From Saltatorellus ferox (GTDB taxonomy: Bacteria > Planctomycetota > UBA1135 > GCA-002686595), in assembly GCA_007751475.1 (NCBI GenBank), contig CP036434.1, forward strand, positions 1,860,001 through 1,924,000: DNA of 64,000 nucleotides, read 5' to 3'. Shown here piece after piece: positions 42,833-50,888 of this stretch. Position 1 is the stretch's first letter, and each line of letters begins with the position of its first letter. The translations under genes and the position numbers were made by a program. Under the pieces are notes generated by a model. That model searched no databases. It was not told the origin of the DNA and saw nothing but the letters and a program-made list of their open reading frames with translations.

Positions 42833-43036
42833 GATCTCGCGAGATGAAGCCGCCAGCGCACCCCAACGGCGCCGTGGCGGCGCTAGACGAAGTCCGACGG
42901 CCTTCGCCTGCTTCGCGGGTTGGCTCACAGGGTGCTCACCGGGCCTGCGGCCCCGCCTCCGGTCCGTTCGCGAATCTCCCTTGCCACAGCGCCACTTGGG
43001 CGCACTGGCGATTCCCTCTCGCGAATCATGCAGGCT
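42823..43036. repeat. Palindromic element, copy 1
   Basis: About 214 bases with imperfect inverted ends (GGCCTGCATGAT at the left; ATCATGCAGGC at the right; then CGCGAGA, CGCCAG and GCGC blocks on both sides). On the minus strand, in frame with the PilX-like gene, it reads S-L-H-DSRE at the start and RRRWGALAASSRE at the end. Copy 2 reads a similar peptide in the same frame. The 405-base gap between the two minus-strand genes (42833-43237) holds this element and otherwise nothing recognised, apart from a weak 7-bp inverted repeat at 43160-43199. Confidence 0.75.
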
Positions 43037-43237
43037 AGTCGAGTGATCCAATGTCGTCCCTTCGGCGCGCGGCAAGGCCACAGGCGTCCGGGATGTATCC
43101 CCCTTCTTCCCCACTGATCGGAGCAAGAGAAACACATTCCTGATCGGAATGGACATCCCTCGGTCCTCTCGGAAGCAAAAAGCCTCAGAAGGGGACCGAA
43201 CCCTCGATCGAACTCAGTCGCGGTCGTCGACCGGCGC

Positions 43238-44389
43238 CTATTCCAGCGACAGGCTGAGACGGTCCGAGAAGTTGCTGGTGGGGGCACCTGTCGAGCTCAC
43301 GTCCCGGTACCAGGCGGTGAAGTGCCAGGTCTGACCCGCAGTTCCCGCCACCAGGCCGTTCGGGCTCGGGAGCCGGGTCAGGTCGATCGGCAGCTCGAAG
43401 AGGCCGTAGGCCCCCGAGTTTCTGATCTGACCCGGGCCCACAAACCGTCCAATCGCGCCGGCCAGGCACAAATTCCCGGAGCTTCCGCCGGGCTGGGAAG
43501 AGAAGCCGGCGGTCTGGCTGCAAAGGAAGAAACCGAAGGCGTTCGAAGGAAGCGCTCCGGCGGCGAGAGTGACGTCGTTCTGGCTGGCGACGGCGCTGCC
43601 GCAGGCGTACGTGATGGCGTCGAAGCCGGTGGAGTTGGATTCGGTGCTGCAGCTGTTCGAGCCGATGAGCGGACAGGCGGCCACGCCGAACGTGATGGTG
43701 GTGATCTCCATTCGCACGATCGTGGCGTTCACGCTGGAAGCGAGGATGGCAGCACCCGGGAAGCTGGAGGTCATGGTCTGGCCTACGACCTGCGAGATGT
43801 CAGGGCTCTGCAGGAACTGGCCGCTGAAATCCAGGAGACCAGCCGTCACGCCCGTCACGAAGGGAAAGGCGAGTGGAGCGCCGATCGTGACTGCGTCGAT
43901 CGTTTCGTTCTGGAGGTTGACCTCACCGGGTCCACCGGAGCTGGTCGGGAGGAAGGCGGAGCCGATTCGAAGCCCACCGTGCCAGGGGTCGGTTTCATAC
44001 TCCCAGAACGTCGGGCTGTTCACGAACGGAGCGTCGATCACCTCGACGTAGAACTCGACCGGGTCCCCGACCGCCACGCCTGCGAAGGGGGCCGCGGGCG
44101 TCCCGCCGGAAACGTCGGTGACGACTCCGCGGGCGGTGACCAAGATGTCGCCAGCGTGGGCGCTGGCCGAGAGGAGGAGCGTGACGAAGGCTAGCCTGGA
44201 CAGCTCACGAGAGGAGAGCAGCAGTGCGCCCCAACGACGCTGTCGCTGCGTCAGACGCAGGCCTTCGGCCTGCGCCCGCCGTCGAGCCGTACGCGGATCT
44301 TCCTCGCCATAGCGCCGTGGGGGCGCACTGCTGCTCTGCTCTCGCGAGTCGTCCAGGCTGCTGAGGAGTCGGGGAAGCTGTATGGGCAT
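43238..44389 (-). CDS. Secreted protein with the shared WYRD module and an element-interrupted signal peptide
   Basis: The open frame is 383 residues from the ATG at 44389. The first ten residues (MPIQLPRLLS) are followed by 56 codons from a palindromic element and then by AFVTLLLSASAHAGD. Removing those 168 bases would join the two parts into a normal signal peptide. The mature part is beta-rich (VGDPVEFYVEVIDAPF), with no known enzyme motif. The last 135 residues are the shared C-terminal module: ESNSTG, GNLCLAGAIGRFVGPGQI, and the ending W-H-F-T-A-W-Y-R-D with TSNFSD. Whether the protein is still exported is open. Confidence 0.65.
   Translation of the reverse strand: MPIQLPRLLSSLDDSREQSSSAPPRRYGEEDPRTARRRAQAEGLRLTQRQRRWGALLLSSRELSRLAFVTLLLSASAHAGDILVTARGVVTDVSGGTPAAPFAGVAVGDPVEFYVEVIDAPFVNSPTFWEYETDPWHGGLRIGSAFLPTSSGGPGEVNLQNETIDAVTIGAPLAFPFVTGVTAGLLDFSGQFLQSPDISQVVGQTMTSSFPGAAILASSVNATIVRMEITTITFGVAACPLIGSNSCSTESNSTGFDAITYACGSAVASQNDVTLAAGALPSNAFGFFLCSQTAGFSSQPGGSSGNLCLAGAIGRFVGPGQIRNSGAYGLFELPIDLTRLPSPNGLVAGTAGQTWHFTAWYRDVSSTGAPTSNFSDRLSLSLE
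44192..44359. repeat. Palindromic element, copy 2, inserted in frame in a signal peptide
   Basis: A 168-base insertion whose ends are inverted repeats of about 45 bases (AGCCTGGAC at each end, then CTC-CGAGAG and AGAGCAGCAGTGCGCCCC). The length is a multiple of three. On the minus strand it reads SLDDSREQSSSAPPRRYGEE at the start and QRQRRWGALLLSSRELSRL at the end, matching copy 1 in the same frame. This resembles, in behaviour only, the Rickettsia palindromic elements that sit in frame inside genes. Confidence 0.8.
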
Positions 44390-44653
44390 GGTGTCGTGGA
44401 TCCAAAGAGTCTTCGAGGAGGATGCTCACAGGGCTGATTCAGCAGCGTCCAGTACGCTGTTTCTGCAGAATTGCCGGCGACCCTACGCGGATGTGCAAGA
44501 GCGCCACGTCGGCCCCGAGAACGCGGGCCCGCCTACGCTCCATGCGGTCGTATTCCCTGTCCCTGCGCCGCTCTGGACGATGACCAACGGCTACGCTCTG
44601 CGGAACCGCCACGGACGCAAGCCCATCGAGCACTGGAGTGCTCGGACGGAACA
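44390..44653. other. Intergenic region, nothing recognised
   Basis: This gap of about 264 bases lies between the start of the secreted protein gene and the terminator hairpin of the tricorn protease gene. A plus-strand frame of 95 codons crosses it but shows no family, ribosome-binding site or codon bias and is not called. It should hold the promoter of the secreted protein gene. Confidence 0.4.
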
Positions 44654-44682
44654 GGGCCGCGCGTCTTGACGACGCGCGGCCC
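44654..44682 (-). terminator. Hairpin after the tricorn protease gene
   Basis: Perfect 12-bp arms (GGGCCGCGCGTC and GACGCGCGGCCC) with a 5-base loop, 11 nt beyond the stop on the minus strand. A TGTTCC follows, so the T-tract is poor, but position and stability suit a terminator. Confidence 0.6.
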
Positions 44683-44692
44683 ATGCCGCGGG

Positions 44693-47600
44693 TTACTTGC
44701 GGAGCTGCGAGGCCGGGACCAGCTTGACCCGCGGCTTCGCCTTCTCGGCCGCCACGTCCTCGGCGAGGACCTCGACGGCCTTCGCGAGCTGGCGGTCTTC
44801 ACCGCCAGGCGTCGACCACGTCGGATCGTTCCACAGAGCGATGTCCGGCTCGCAGCCGTTCAGCTCCATGTCCTCGCCGGTGCCGACGAGGTACCAGCCA
44901 CGCATCGGCATCCGGACCATTCCGCCGTCGATCAGGCCGACCGCGCCGGTGCTGATCACGCCGCCCGCGGTGCGCATGCCGACGAGGCGGCCGCGACCGA
45001 TCTGCTTGATGGCGTGGCTCAGGATCTCGGCGTTCGAGAACGAATGCTCGTTGCACATCAGCACGATCGGCTTGTTCCAGGACGCGTAGATCTTGCGGTC
45101 CTGGGGGTAGCCCTCGCCGCTGCCGCGGGACTGGGTGATCGCGTGGACCGGCTGGGTGAGCGCCGTCAGCACATGGTCGGTGGTGCTGCCGCCGCCGTTG
45201 AAGCGCACGTCGATGACGAGGCCATCCTTGCCAGCGCCCGCGTGGTAGAGGTCTTCCTCCATCTGACGGAAGCTCGTGAAGTTCATGCCCTGGATGTGCA
45301 GGTAGCCGAGCTTGCCCTCGGACAGGCGTTCGACCTCGGCGCGCGTGTTCTCGATCCACTCGTCGTAGAGCAGGCCTGCCACCGAGAAGGTCGGACGCAC
45401 GGAGACCGTGCGCTCCTCGCCGCTCTTCGACCTGACGAGCAGATCCAGTTCACGGAGCTGCTCCATGGTCAGGATCTTCTCGAGATCGGTCTGCGGGCCG
45501 ACCTCGGCTCCATCGATTGCGAGGAGCGTCTCGCCCGGGAGGACGAGGCTACGGCTGAGGGAGCACGGGCTACCAGGAATCACGCTCTCGACAACGAGGC
45601 CGGGGCCTTCGGAATCAAGCTCGACGCGAAGACCGAGGTGGTAGGTCTGCGCCGTCCAGTCGGAGTTCGAGTCGAGTTCCGGCAGCGGGTCGGCGTTTCC
45701 GCGGTGGCCCATGTGCGAGGCGTTGAGTTCGCCGAGCATCATGTTCATCAGCTCCGAAAACTCCGCGGCGCCGAGGCATTCGGCCGCCATGGGGCGGTAC
45801 TTGCCGCGGATCGCGTACCAGTCCTTGTTGTTGTACGCCTCGTCATAGAAGCGGTCGCGCATGGCGCGCCACGCCTGATCGAACGCGATCATCCGGAACT
45901 CGCGCCAGTCGCGCTTGGCGCGGACCTCGAACTCGTAGGTCTCGGTCTTGCCCCTGTCGCTCATCGACGCGGGCACACCGCCCTTGTGTCCCACGAACTC
46001 CTTGGCCTCCGTCAGCCAGCGATCGGCGGAGAGCGGCGCGGCGGCGATCTTCTCGGGCTTTTCGGGACGCGGGAATCCGACGCTGTAGAAGCCGCGCTCG
46101 CCCTCGATCGTGGCGGAGAAGCCGAGCTTCGTGCCATCACCGAACCAGATCAGCGCGGACTCGTAGGAATCGGAGTAGCGGAGGCGGTCGACGCGTTCGA
46201 AGATCCCGTCGAAGTCGATGACGACCTGGGGCTCCTTCTTCTGGTCCTCTTTCTGGTCTTCCTTCTCCTTCGTCGAGGCGTCGTCCTTCTTGCTCTCGTC
46301 TGCCTTGGATCCGGCGTCCGGCTTGGCCGCGCCGTCCGGGCCGGCGCCTGGCTTGCCGTCTGCCTTGGCGCCTTTCTTACCGCCCTTCTTGTCCTTCATG
46401 GCTTCGAGGGCCTTCTTCAGCTTCTCGTCGCGCGCGGTCTCCTCGTCGCTCGCCTTCGCGAGTTCGACGACGTAGATGTCCGCTTCCTCTCCGTCGCGAC
46501 GGCCCACCCAGGCGATGCGCTTGCCGTCGCCGGACCACACGGGGCTGGAGTCGGAGTCGGGGTGACGCGAGAGGTTGAAGGGCTCGCGCGTGCCGTCCAC
46601 GGGCACGATGTAGATGTCGCTGTTGTAGTCGTCGTCCTGGGTGTCGTAGACCATCCACTTGCCGTCGGGCGACCAGTCGAAGCTCGGCGTCGCCCACATC
46701 GACGCAATGCGGCGCTGGTCCGTGCCGTCCTCGTCCATGACGAAGAGGTCGGTGTCCTTCGTGTAGCCGATGTGGGTGCCGTTCGGGCTGAGCTGAAGAC
46801 TGTCCTCGACGCCGCGATCCTCGGTGACCTGGCGCAGCTCGAAGTCGTCGGCCATCCACCAGATGCCATCTTCCTGGGAGTGCGTGGCCTCCCAGATGTC
46901 CACCTCGCCCGAGGTATCCGACGTGAAGTAAAGGCGCTTGCCGTCCGCGCTGAAGAGCAGGTTCGACTCGTCGTGGGGCGTGAAGGTGATGCGGACGGGC
47001 TCCTTCAGGATTCTGTCCATCACGTAGACGTCCTCGCCTGCGACAAAGGCCATCTGCTTGCCGTCGGCGGTGAAAGCCACGTTCGAAGCGTTCGTGATGC
47101 GCTTGCGCTCAAGCGCATTGCTCGTTCCATCGCCCGCCGCGCTCAGCGCGATGGGGGAGAGCTCGCCCGTCTTGGGGTTGCAGCTCACGAGGTCGAAGCG
47201 GTGCCGCATCAGAAGGGTGCTACCGTTGCGCGAGAGCACCGGTGAGAAAACGCCGTCGTCGCTGCCGCCCTTGCCGACGTGCGTCACCTGGCGCGTGTCA
47301 TCGGATCCGAGCTTGCCTTCGAAGATCTCGAAGACGCCGGCGGGATCGCTCATGAAGTAGTAGGTCTGGCTGTCCGGTGCCCACATCGGCGACATCGCGG
47401 CGACGTTCTGGAAGCGCTCGCGGTCCTTGTCGAGGCGGGTGAGGGTGGCTTGTCCATCGGTCGAATCGGTGGTGAGGTCCGCGAGCCAGAGCTGAGCGGC
47501 CTGCGGACCCTCGTAGCCCTTGCGGATGGGTGAAGAACGGCCGCGCTCGAACAGCACCTTGGTGCCGTCCGGGCTGAGGGCGGCATCCATGACGCCTGCA

Positions 47601-48112
47601 TCGAAGAGCATGCGCTTGGGCTCTTCCCCCTGGGTATCGAGCAGGAACGCGCGCGACGACTCGGAGTAGTGCCAGCCCCGGTCGGTCGATTGACTGATCA
47701 ACAGGTAGCGGCCGTCGGACGAGACATCATGGATCCGCTTGCGATTCGAGTCATGGGTGATCTGTCGTGCGGGGCCGCCCTCAGCGGGCATGACGTGGAT
47801 TTGCGCGCGGCCCGAGCGGTCGCTCGTGAAGTAGATCTGCGTCCCGTCCGCGCTGAAGACAGGATCGGAATCCGCGCCCGCGTGGTAGGTGAGCCGGGTG
47901 GCCTCGCCGCCGCCGATGGGGGCGGACCAGATGTCGTCCTGCCAGCCGAAGGCGAGTCTTCGCCCGTCGGGTGAGATCGTCGGATCCTGGGGGAGTCGGA
48001 TGGACTCACCTGCAACCTGGAAGCCCGGGCTCGGGACGGCCGCCGAAACCGGGGCTGCGACGGAAAAGAGGCCTGTGGCGGCCGCAGAGAGCGTGATGGT
48101 GGATAGGTACAT
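44693..48112 (-). CDS. Tricorn-type protease (S41)
   Basis: The 1139-residue protein has a signal peptide, then two beta-propeller regions made of WD40-like or PD40 blades (SPDGRRLAFGWQDDIWSA, SADGTQIYFTSDRSG, SADGKRLYFTSDTSG, SPDGKWMVYD). A Lys/Asp/Glu-rich insertion lies at about 560-625. It is followed by the core domain with Ser799-His800 in NASHMGH, a PDZ domain, and the S41 catalytic core with DVRFNGGGSTTD and Ser1026 in EHSFSNAE, matching tricorn S745-H746 and S965. Tricorn cleaves peptides into di- to tetrapeptides. The signal suggests a periplasmic role, unlike the cytoplasmic archaeal enzyme. Confidence 0.92.
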   Translation of the reverse strand: MYLSTITLSAAATGLFSVAAPVSAAVPSPGFQVAGESIRLPQDPTISPDGRRLAFGWQDDIWSAPIGGGEATRLTYHAGADSDPVFSADGTQIYFTSDRSGRAQIHVMPAEGGPARQITHDSNRKRIHDVSSDGRYLLISQSTDRGWHYSESSRAFLLDTQGEEPKRMLFDAGVMDAALSPDGTKVLFERGRSSPIRKGYEGPQAAQLWLADLTTDSTDGQATLTRLDKDRERFQNVAAMSPMWAPDSQTYYFMSDPAGVFEIFEGKLGSDDTRQVTHVGKGGSDDGVFSPVLSRNGSTLLMRHRFDLVSCNPKTGELSPIALSAAGDGTSNALERKRITNASNVAFTADGKQMAFVAGEDVYVMDRILKEPVRITFTPHDESNLLFSADGKRLYFTSDTSGEVDIWEATHSQEDGIWWMADDFELRQVTEDRGVEDSLQLSPNGTHIGYTKDTDLFVMDEDGTDQRRIASMWATPSFDWSPDGKWMVYDTQDDDYNSDIYIVPVDGTREPFNLSRHPDSDSSPVWSGDGKRIAWVGRRDGEEADIYVVELAKASDEETARDEKLKKALEAMKDKKGGKKGAKADGKPGAGPDGAAKPDAGSKADESKKDDASTKEKEDQKEDQKKEPQVVIDFDGIFERVDRLRYSDSYESALIWFGDGTKLGFSATIEGERGFYSVGFPRPEKPEKIAAAPLSADRWLTEAKEFVGHKGGVPASMSDRGKTETYEFEVRAKRDWREFRMIAFDQAWRAMRDRFYDEAYNNKDWYAIRGKYRPMAAECLGAAEFSELMNMMLGELNASHMGHRGNADPLPELDSNSDWTAQTYHLGLRVELDSEGPGLVVESVIPGSPCSLSRSLVLPGETLLAIDGAEVGPQTDLEKILTMEQLRELDLLVRSKSGEERTVSVRPTFSVAGLLYDEWIENTRAEVERLSEGKLGYLHIQGMNFTSFRQMEEDLYHAGAGKDGLVIDVRFNGGGSTTDHVLTALTQPVHAITQSRGSGEGYPQDRKIYASWNKPIVLMCNEHSFSNAEILSHAIKQIGRGRLVGMRTAGGVISTGAVGLIDGGMVRMPMRGWYLVGTGEDMELNGCEPDIALWNDPTWSTPGGEDRQLAKAVEVLAEDVAAEKAKPRVKLVPASQLRK

Positions 48113-48295
48113 GACGAATTTTGGTCAGAGGGAGCCCCAAGCTATCGCCCCAGGACCCCCTTGAGTTCGACCGGATGCCCCTCGGCCCAAAGTGGTTCAC
48201 GCTCGAAACACGCTTCGAACAGAGCTGCAACACACGCAATCGGGCGCGGGTTGATCTGATGGAGTCAAAGCTCCTTCCTCTTCTCTTCGATCCCC

Positions 48296-49453
48296 ATGCA
48301 ACGAACCATCCTCCCTCTCCTCTCGGCGCCCCTGTGCGCGCTGATGCTCTCGACGTCCGCCCTGGCCCAGGCTCCTTCCGTGGCCATCGTCGCCGCAGCG
48401 AACACCGGCCTGTCAGATTGTCGCTACACCGATGTGCAGGCCTACCTGCAGGCTACTGGTTCGTTCCTGGCCGTCGACGTCGTCGACTGCACGTCGACCA
48501 CGCCGACGCTGACCGACCTCGCCTCCTACGACTCGGTCTTGACCTGGTCGAACACGGACTACTTCGACAAGGACGCGCTCGGCGATGTCTTCGCGGACTA
48601 CGCCGATGCCGGGGGTGGCGTCGTCGTCGCCGTCTTCGCGAACACGACGACCGGCACGAACCGCTTCCTCGGGGGTCGCTGGGCCACGGGCGGCTACGAG
48701 ATCATCCTGCCTGCGCAGGGAAACACGAGCAACTCCAGCAGCCTGGGGACGATCTTGGATCCCACGCATCCGCTGGTGCAAGGGGTGACCTCGATCAGTG
48801 CGAGCTCGGCGTTCCGCCCGCTGGTCGGTACTCCGATCCTGCAGGGAACGGTGATTGCCGAGTGGGCCGATGGAGCCGCGATGGCAGTGGCCGGTGCGGC
48901 TTCCAACCGAGTGGACCTCGGTCTGTACCCGCCTTCGAGCAACTGCAGCTCCGGCTTCTGGGACTTCACGGGAGACGGTGATGTGCTGGTGGCCAATGCA
49001 CTTCTCTTCGTCGCCGGCGGCGGTAGCGTCGGTTCGAACTACTGCACGGCGAACGCGAACTCGACGGGAGTCTCCGCCAGGATCGGCGCCTCGGGCTCGA
49101 ACGTGGCAGTCACCAACGACTTGACCCTGGAGGCCAGCGACCTGCCGGCGTTCTCGTTCGCCTTCTTCATCACGAGCCAGACCCAGACCTTCGTGATGAA
49201 CCCGGCCGGAAGTGCCGGCAACCTGTGCGTGGGGGGCGCTGTTGGCCGCTATGTGGGCCCTGGCCAGATCCAGCAAGCCGGCACCGCGGGCACCATCAGC
49301 CTCGGCCTCGACCTGGCGATGACGCCCCAGCCGAACGGCTTCGTTTCCATCGCAGCGGGCGAGACCTGGAACTTCCAGGCCTGGTACCGCGACGCGGTCG
49401 GTGGCACGCCGACTTCGAACTTCACGGACGGCTACTCGGTGCTGTTCCAATGA
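48296..49453 (+). CDS. Secreted protein with an amidotransferase-like domain and the shared WYRD module
   Basis: The 385-residue protein has a clear signal peptide (LLSAPLCALMLSTSALAQA). Residues 25-240 form an alpha/beta region (PSVAIVAAANTG, LASYDSVLTWSNTDYFD, YADAGGGVVVAVFA) resembling glutamine amidotransferase-like or ThuA-like folds, which often lack the catalytic residues in secreted planctomycete proteins; no nucleophile is evident. The last 135 residues are the shared module: NYCTANANSTG, GNLCVGGAVGRYVGPGQI, and the ending W-N-F-Q-A-W-Y-R-D with TSNFTD. Divergent from the tricorn gene with 183 nt between starts. Confidence 0.7.
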   Translation: MQRTILPLLSAPLCALMLSTSALAQAPSVAIVAAANTGLSDCRYTDVQAYLQATGSFLAVDVVDCTSTTPTLTDLASYDSVLTWSNTDYFDKDALGDVFADYADAGGGVVVAVFANTTTGTNRFLGGRWATGGYEIILPAQGNTSNSSSLGTILDPTHPLVQGVTSISASSAFRPLVGTPILQGTVIAEWADGAAMAVAGAASNRVDLGLYPPSSNCSSGFWDFTGDGDVLVANALLFVAGGGSVGSNYCTANANSTGVSARIGASGSNVAVTNDLTLEASDLPAFSFAFFITSQTQTFVMNPAGSAGNLCVGGAVGRYVGPGQIQQAGTAGTISLGLDLAMTPQPNGFVSIAAGETWNFQAWYRDAVGGTPTSNFTDGYSVLFQ

Positions 49454-49530
49454 CCGGAGATCGGTAGATCCCTGGCGGGCCCCTGGTTCCCTCCAGGAGT
49501 GACGCGAAGGACGAGGGATCCCCGACCGAC

Positions 49531-49567
49531 AGGCGGCGGAAAGCAGCGTGGCTGCTCTCCGCCGCCT
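49531..49567 (+). terminator. Terminator hairpin after the secreted protein gene
   Basis: A two-part stem: AGGCGGCGG with CCGCCGCCT outside and AGCAGC with GCTGCT inside, followed by CGCTTTGTG. It lies 77 nt after the stop at 49453 and isolates that gene from the GntR operon. Confidence 0.65.
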
Positions 49568-49644
49568 CGCTTTGTGCCCTTCCCGGGAATGGAATCGACC
49601 CCGCCGCCTCAAGCGCACCACTGTCCCAGGCCGATAGGACACGT

Positions 49645-50103
49645 GTGCAGTTCGATATCGATCCTCGGTCCCCGGTGACCCCCAGCGAGCAGCTGGCCGA
49701 CCAGGTGCGCTTTGCGGTCGCGGCGGGGCGTCTCGGGGCGGGGGAGCGCTTGCCCTCGGTCCGCGAGGTCGCGAAGGGCGCTCGCCTCAATCCCAACACC
49801 GTCAGTCGGGCCTGGCGCGAACTGGAGCTCTCCGGGCTCCTGAAGTCGCGACGCGGCAGCGGGATGTTCGTGACCCCCGAGGGGCCGGCCATTGCCGCCG
49901 CGTTCCGCACCGGCATGGTGGCCGAGCGCCTCGGGAGGGCCGTGGGCGATGCCCTGGCGGCCGGGCTGGAGCCGGAAGAAGTGATCGAGCTGACCGAGAA
50001 CGCCTGTCGAGCGTGGCCGCTCGGACGGGAAGACGTGAGCGAGAAAGACGGCGCGGCGCAGCCCGCTGCTGGATCGACACTGGAAAAGGGAGAGTCGAGA
50101 TGA
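49645..50103 (+). CDS. GntR-family regulator, YtrA type
   Basis: The 152-residue protein starts at a GTG and has a winged helix typical of GntR: SEQLADQVRFAVAAGRLGAG, then LPSVREVAKGARLNPNTVSR, and RELELSGLLKSRRGSGMFV. The effector part is short, as in the YtrA subfamily, whose members repress ABC-exporter operons they belong to. Its stop overlaps the ABC ATPase start as ATGA. Autoregulation of the four-gene operon is therefore likely, by family knowledge. Confidence 0.88.
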   Translation: MQFDIDPRSPVTPSEQLADQVRFAVAAGRLGAGERLPSVREVAKGARLNPNTVSRAWRELELSGLLKSRRGSGMFVTPEGPAIAAAFRTGMVAERLGRAVGDALAAGLEPEEVIELTENACRAWPLGREDVSEKDGAAQPAAGSTLEKGESR

Positions 50104-50888
50104 CGATGGCAACAGAAGCACCCGCGCGGGCCGAGGTCGGCGCGGAAACAGCGGTCAAGATCCGCGGACTGCGCTTTGGATGGACCCGGAAGGACGTTCT
50201 GAAGGGCGTCGACCTGGACGTTCAGGTGGGTGAGATCATGGCGCTCGTGGGCGCGAACGGCGCGGGCAAGTCGACCCTGCTTTCGCTGCTCTGTGGGGCC
50301 GAGCCCTACCGTCCTTTCTGGCGCCGGCCCAAGGGCGTCATCGTCGACGTGCTCGGGCTCGACCCCGTGCGCAACGGGCACGAGCTGCGCTCGAAGATCG
50401 GCTACGTGCCGGATCGCACCGAGCTTCCGAAGTGGATGAAGATCCGCGATCACTTCCGCCTCGTGAAGGCCCTGCATCCGCGCTGGGAGGATCGTGAAGC
50501 CGCGCGTTTCCTGGAGCGCTTCGGGCTCAATGAGTCCATGCGCTACGCGGATCTCTCCAAGGGCCAGCGCATGCTGGAGAACGTCACCGCCGCGCTCGCG
50601 GTCAGGCCGCCGCTTCTGCTCCTCGACGAGCCGTTCTCGGGCCTCGATCCCGTGGCTCGCAGGCTCGTCACCGACGGGCTCATCGAACACATGTGCGAGA
50701 ACCGCGCGAGCGTGCTGCTCGTGTCGCACTCGATCGCCGACGTGGAGCGCTGCGCCGACCGCGTCGCGCTGTTCGCAGGCGGCCGCGTGGCCGAGGTGGC
50801 CAGCGTGGACGAGCTGCGCGGACGCAGTGAGCACGGGGACCTCGAGGACGCGCTCGTCGCCGTGGCGCTCGACGGGAGGGCCGCTTGA
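50100..50888 (+). CDS. ABC transporter ATPase
   Basis: The 262-residue protein has Walker A GANGAGKST (Lys57), a signature-like LSKGQ, Walker B LLLLDEP and the switch His in VLLVSHSI. It belongs to the CcmA/YtrB-like exporter group. Its Walker A region is followed by a proline/arginine-rich insertion (YRPFWRRPKG). It starts at an ATG overlapping the regulator stop and its stop overlaps the next gene as TTGA. It would energise the two membrane proteins that follow. Confidence 0.9.
   Translation: MTMATEAPARAEVGAETAVKIRGLRFGWTRKDVLKGVDLDVQVGEIMALVGANGAGKSTLLSLLCGAEPYRPFWRRPKGVIVDVLGLDPVRNGHELRSKIGYVPDRTELPKWMKIRDHFRLVKALHPRWEDREAARFLERFGLNESMRYADLSKGQRMLENVTAALAVRPPLLLLDEPFSGLDPVARRLVTDGLIEHMCENRASVLLVSHSIADVERCADRVALFAGGRVAEVASVDELRGRSEHGDLEDALVAVALDGRAA

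Noticed and set aside
44382..44669. A 95-codon plus-strand gene upstream of the tricorn terminator
   Set aside because: No ribosome-binding site, no family, and it overlaps the start of a minus-strand gene and a terminator hairpin.
44471..47245. A 924-codon open frame on the plus strand opposite the tricorn protease
   Set aside because: Antisense shadow of a complete protease with all catalytic motifs; no family or start signal.
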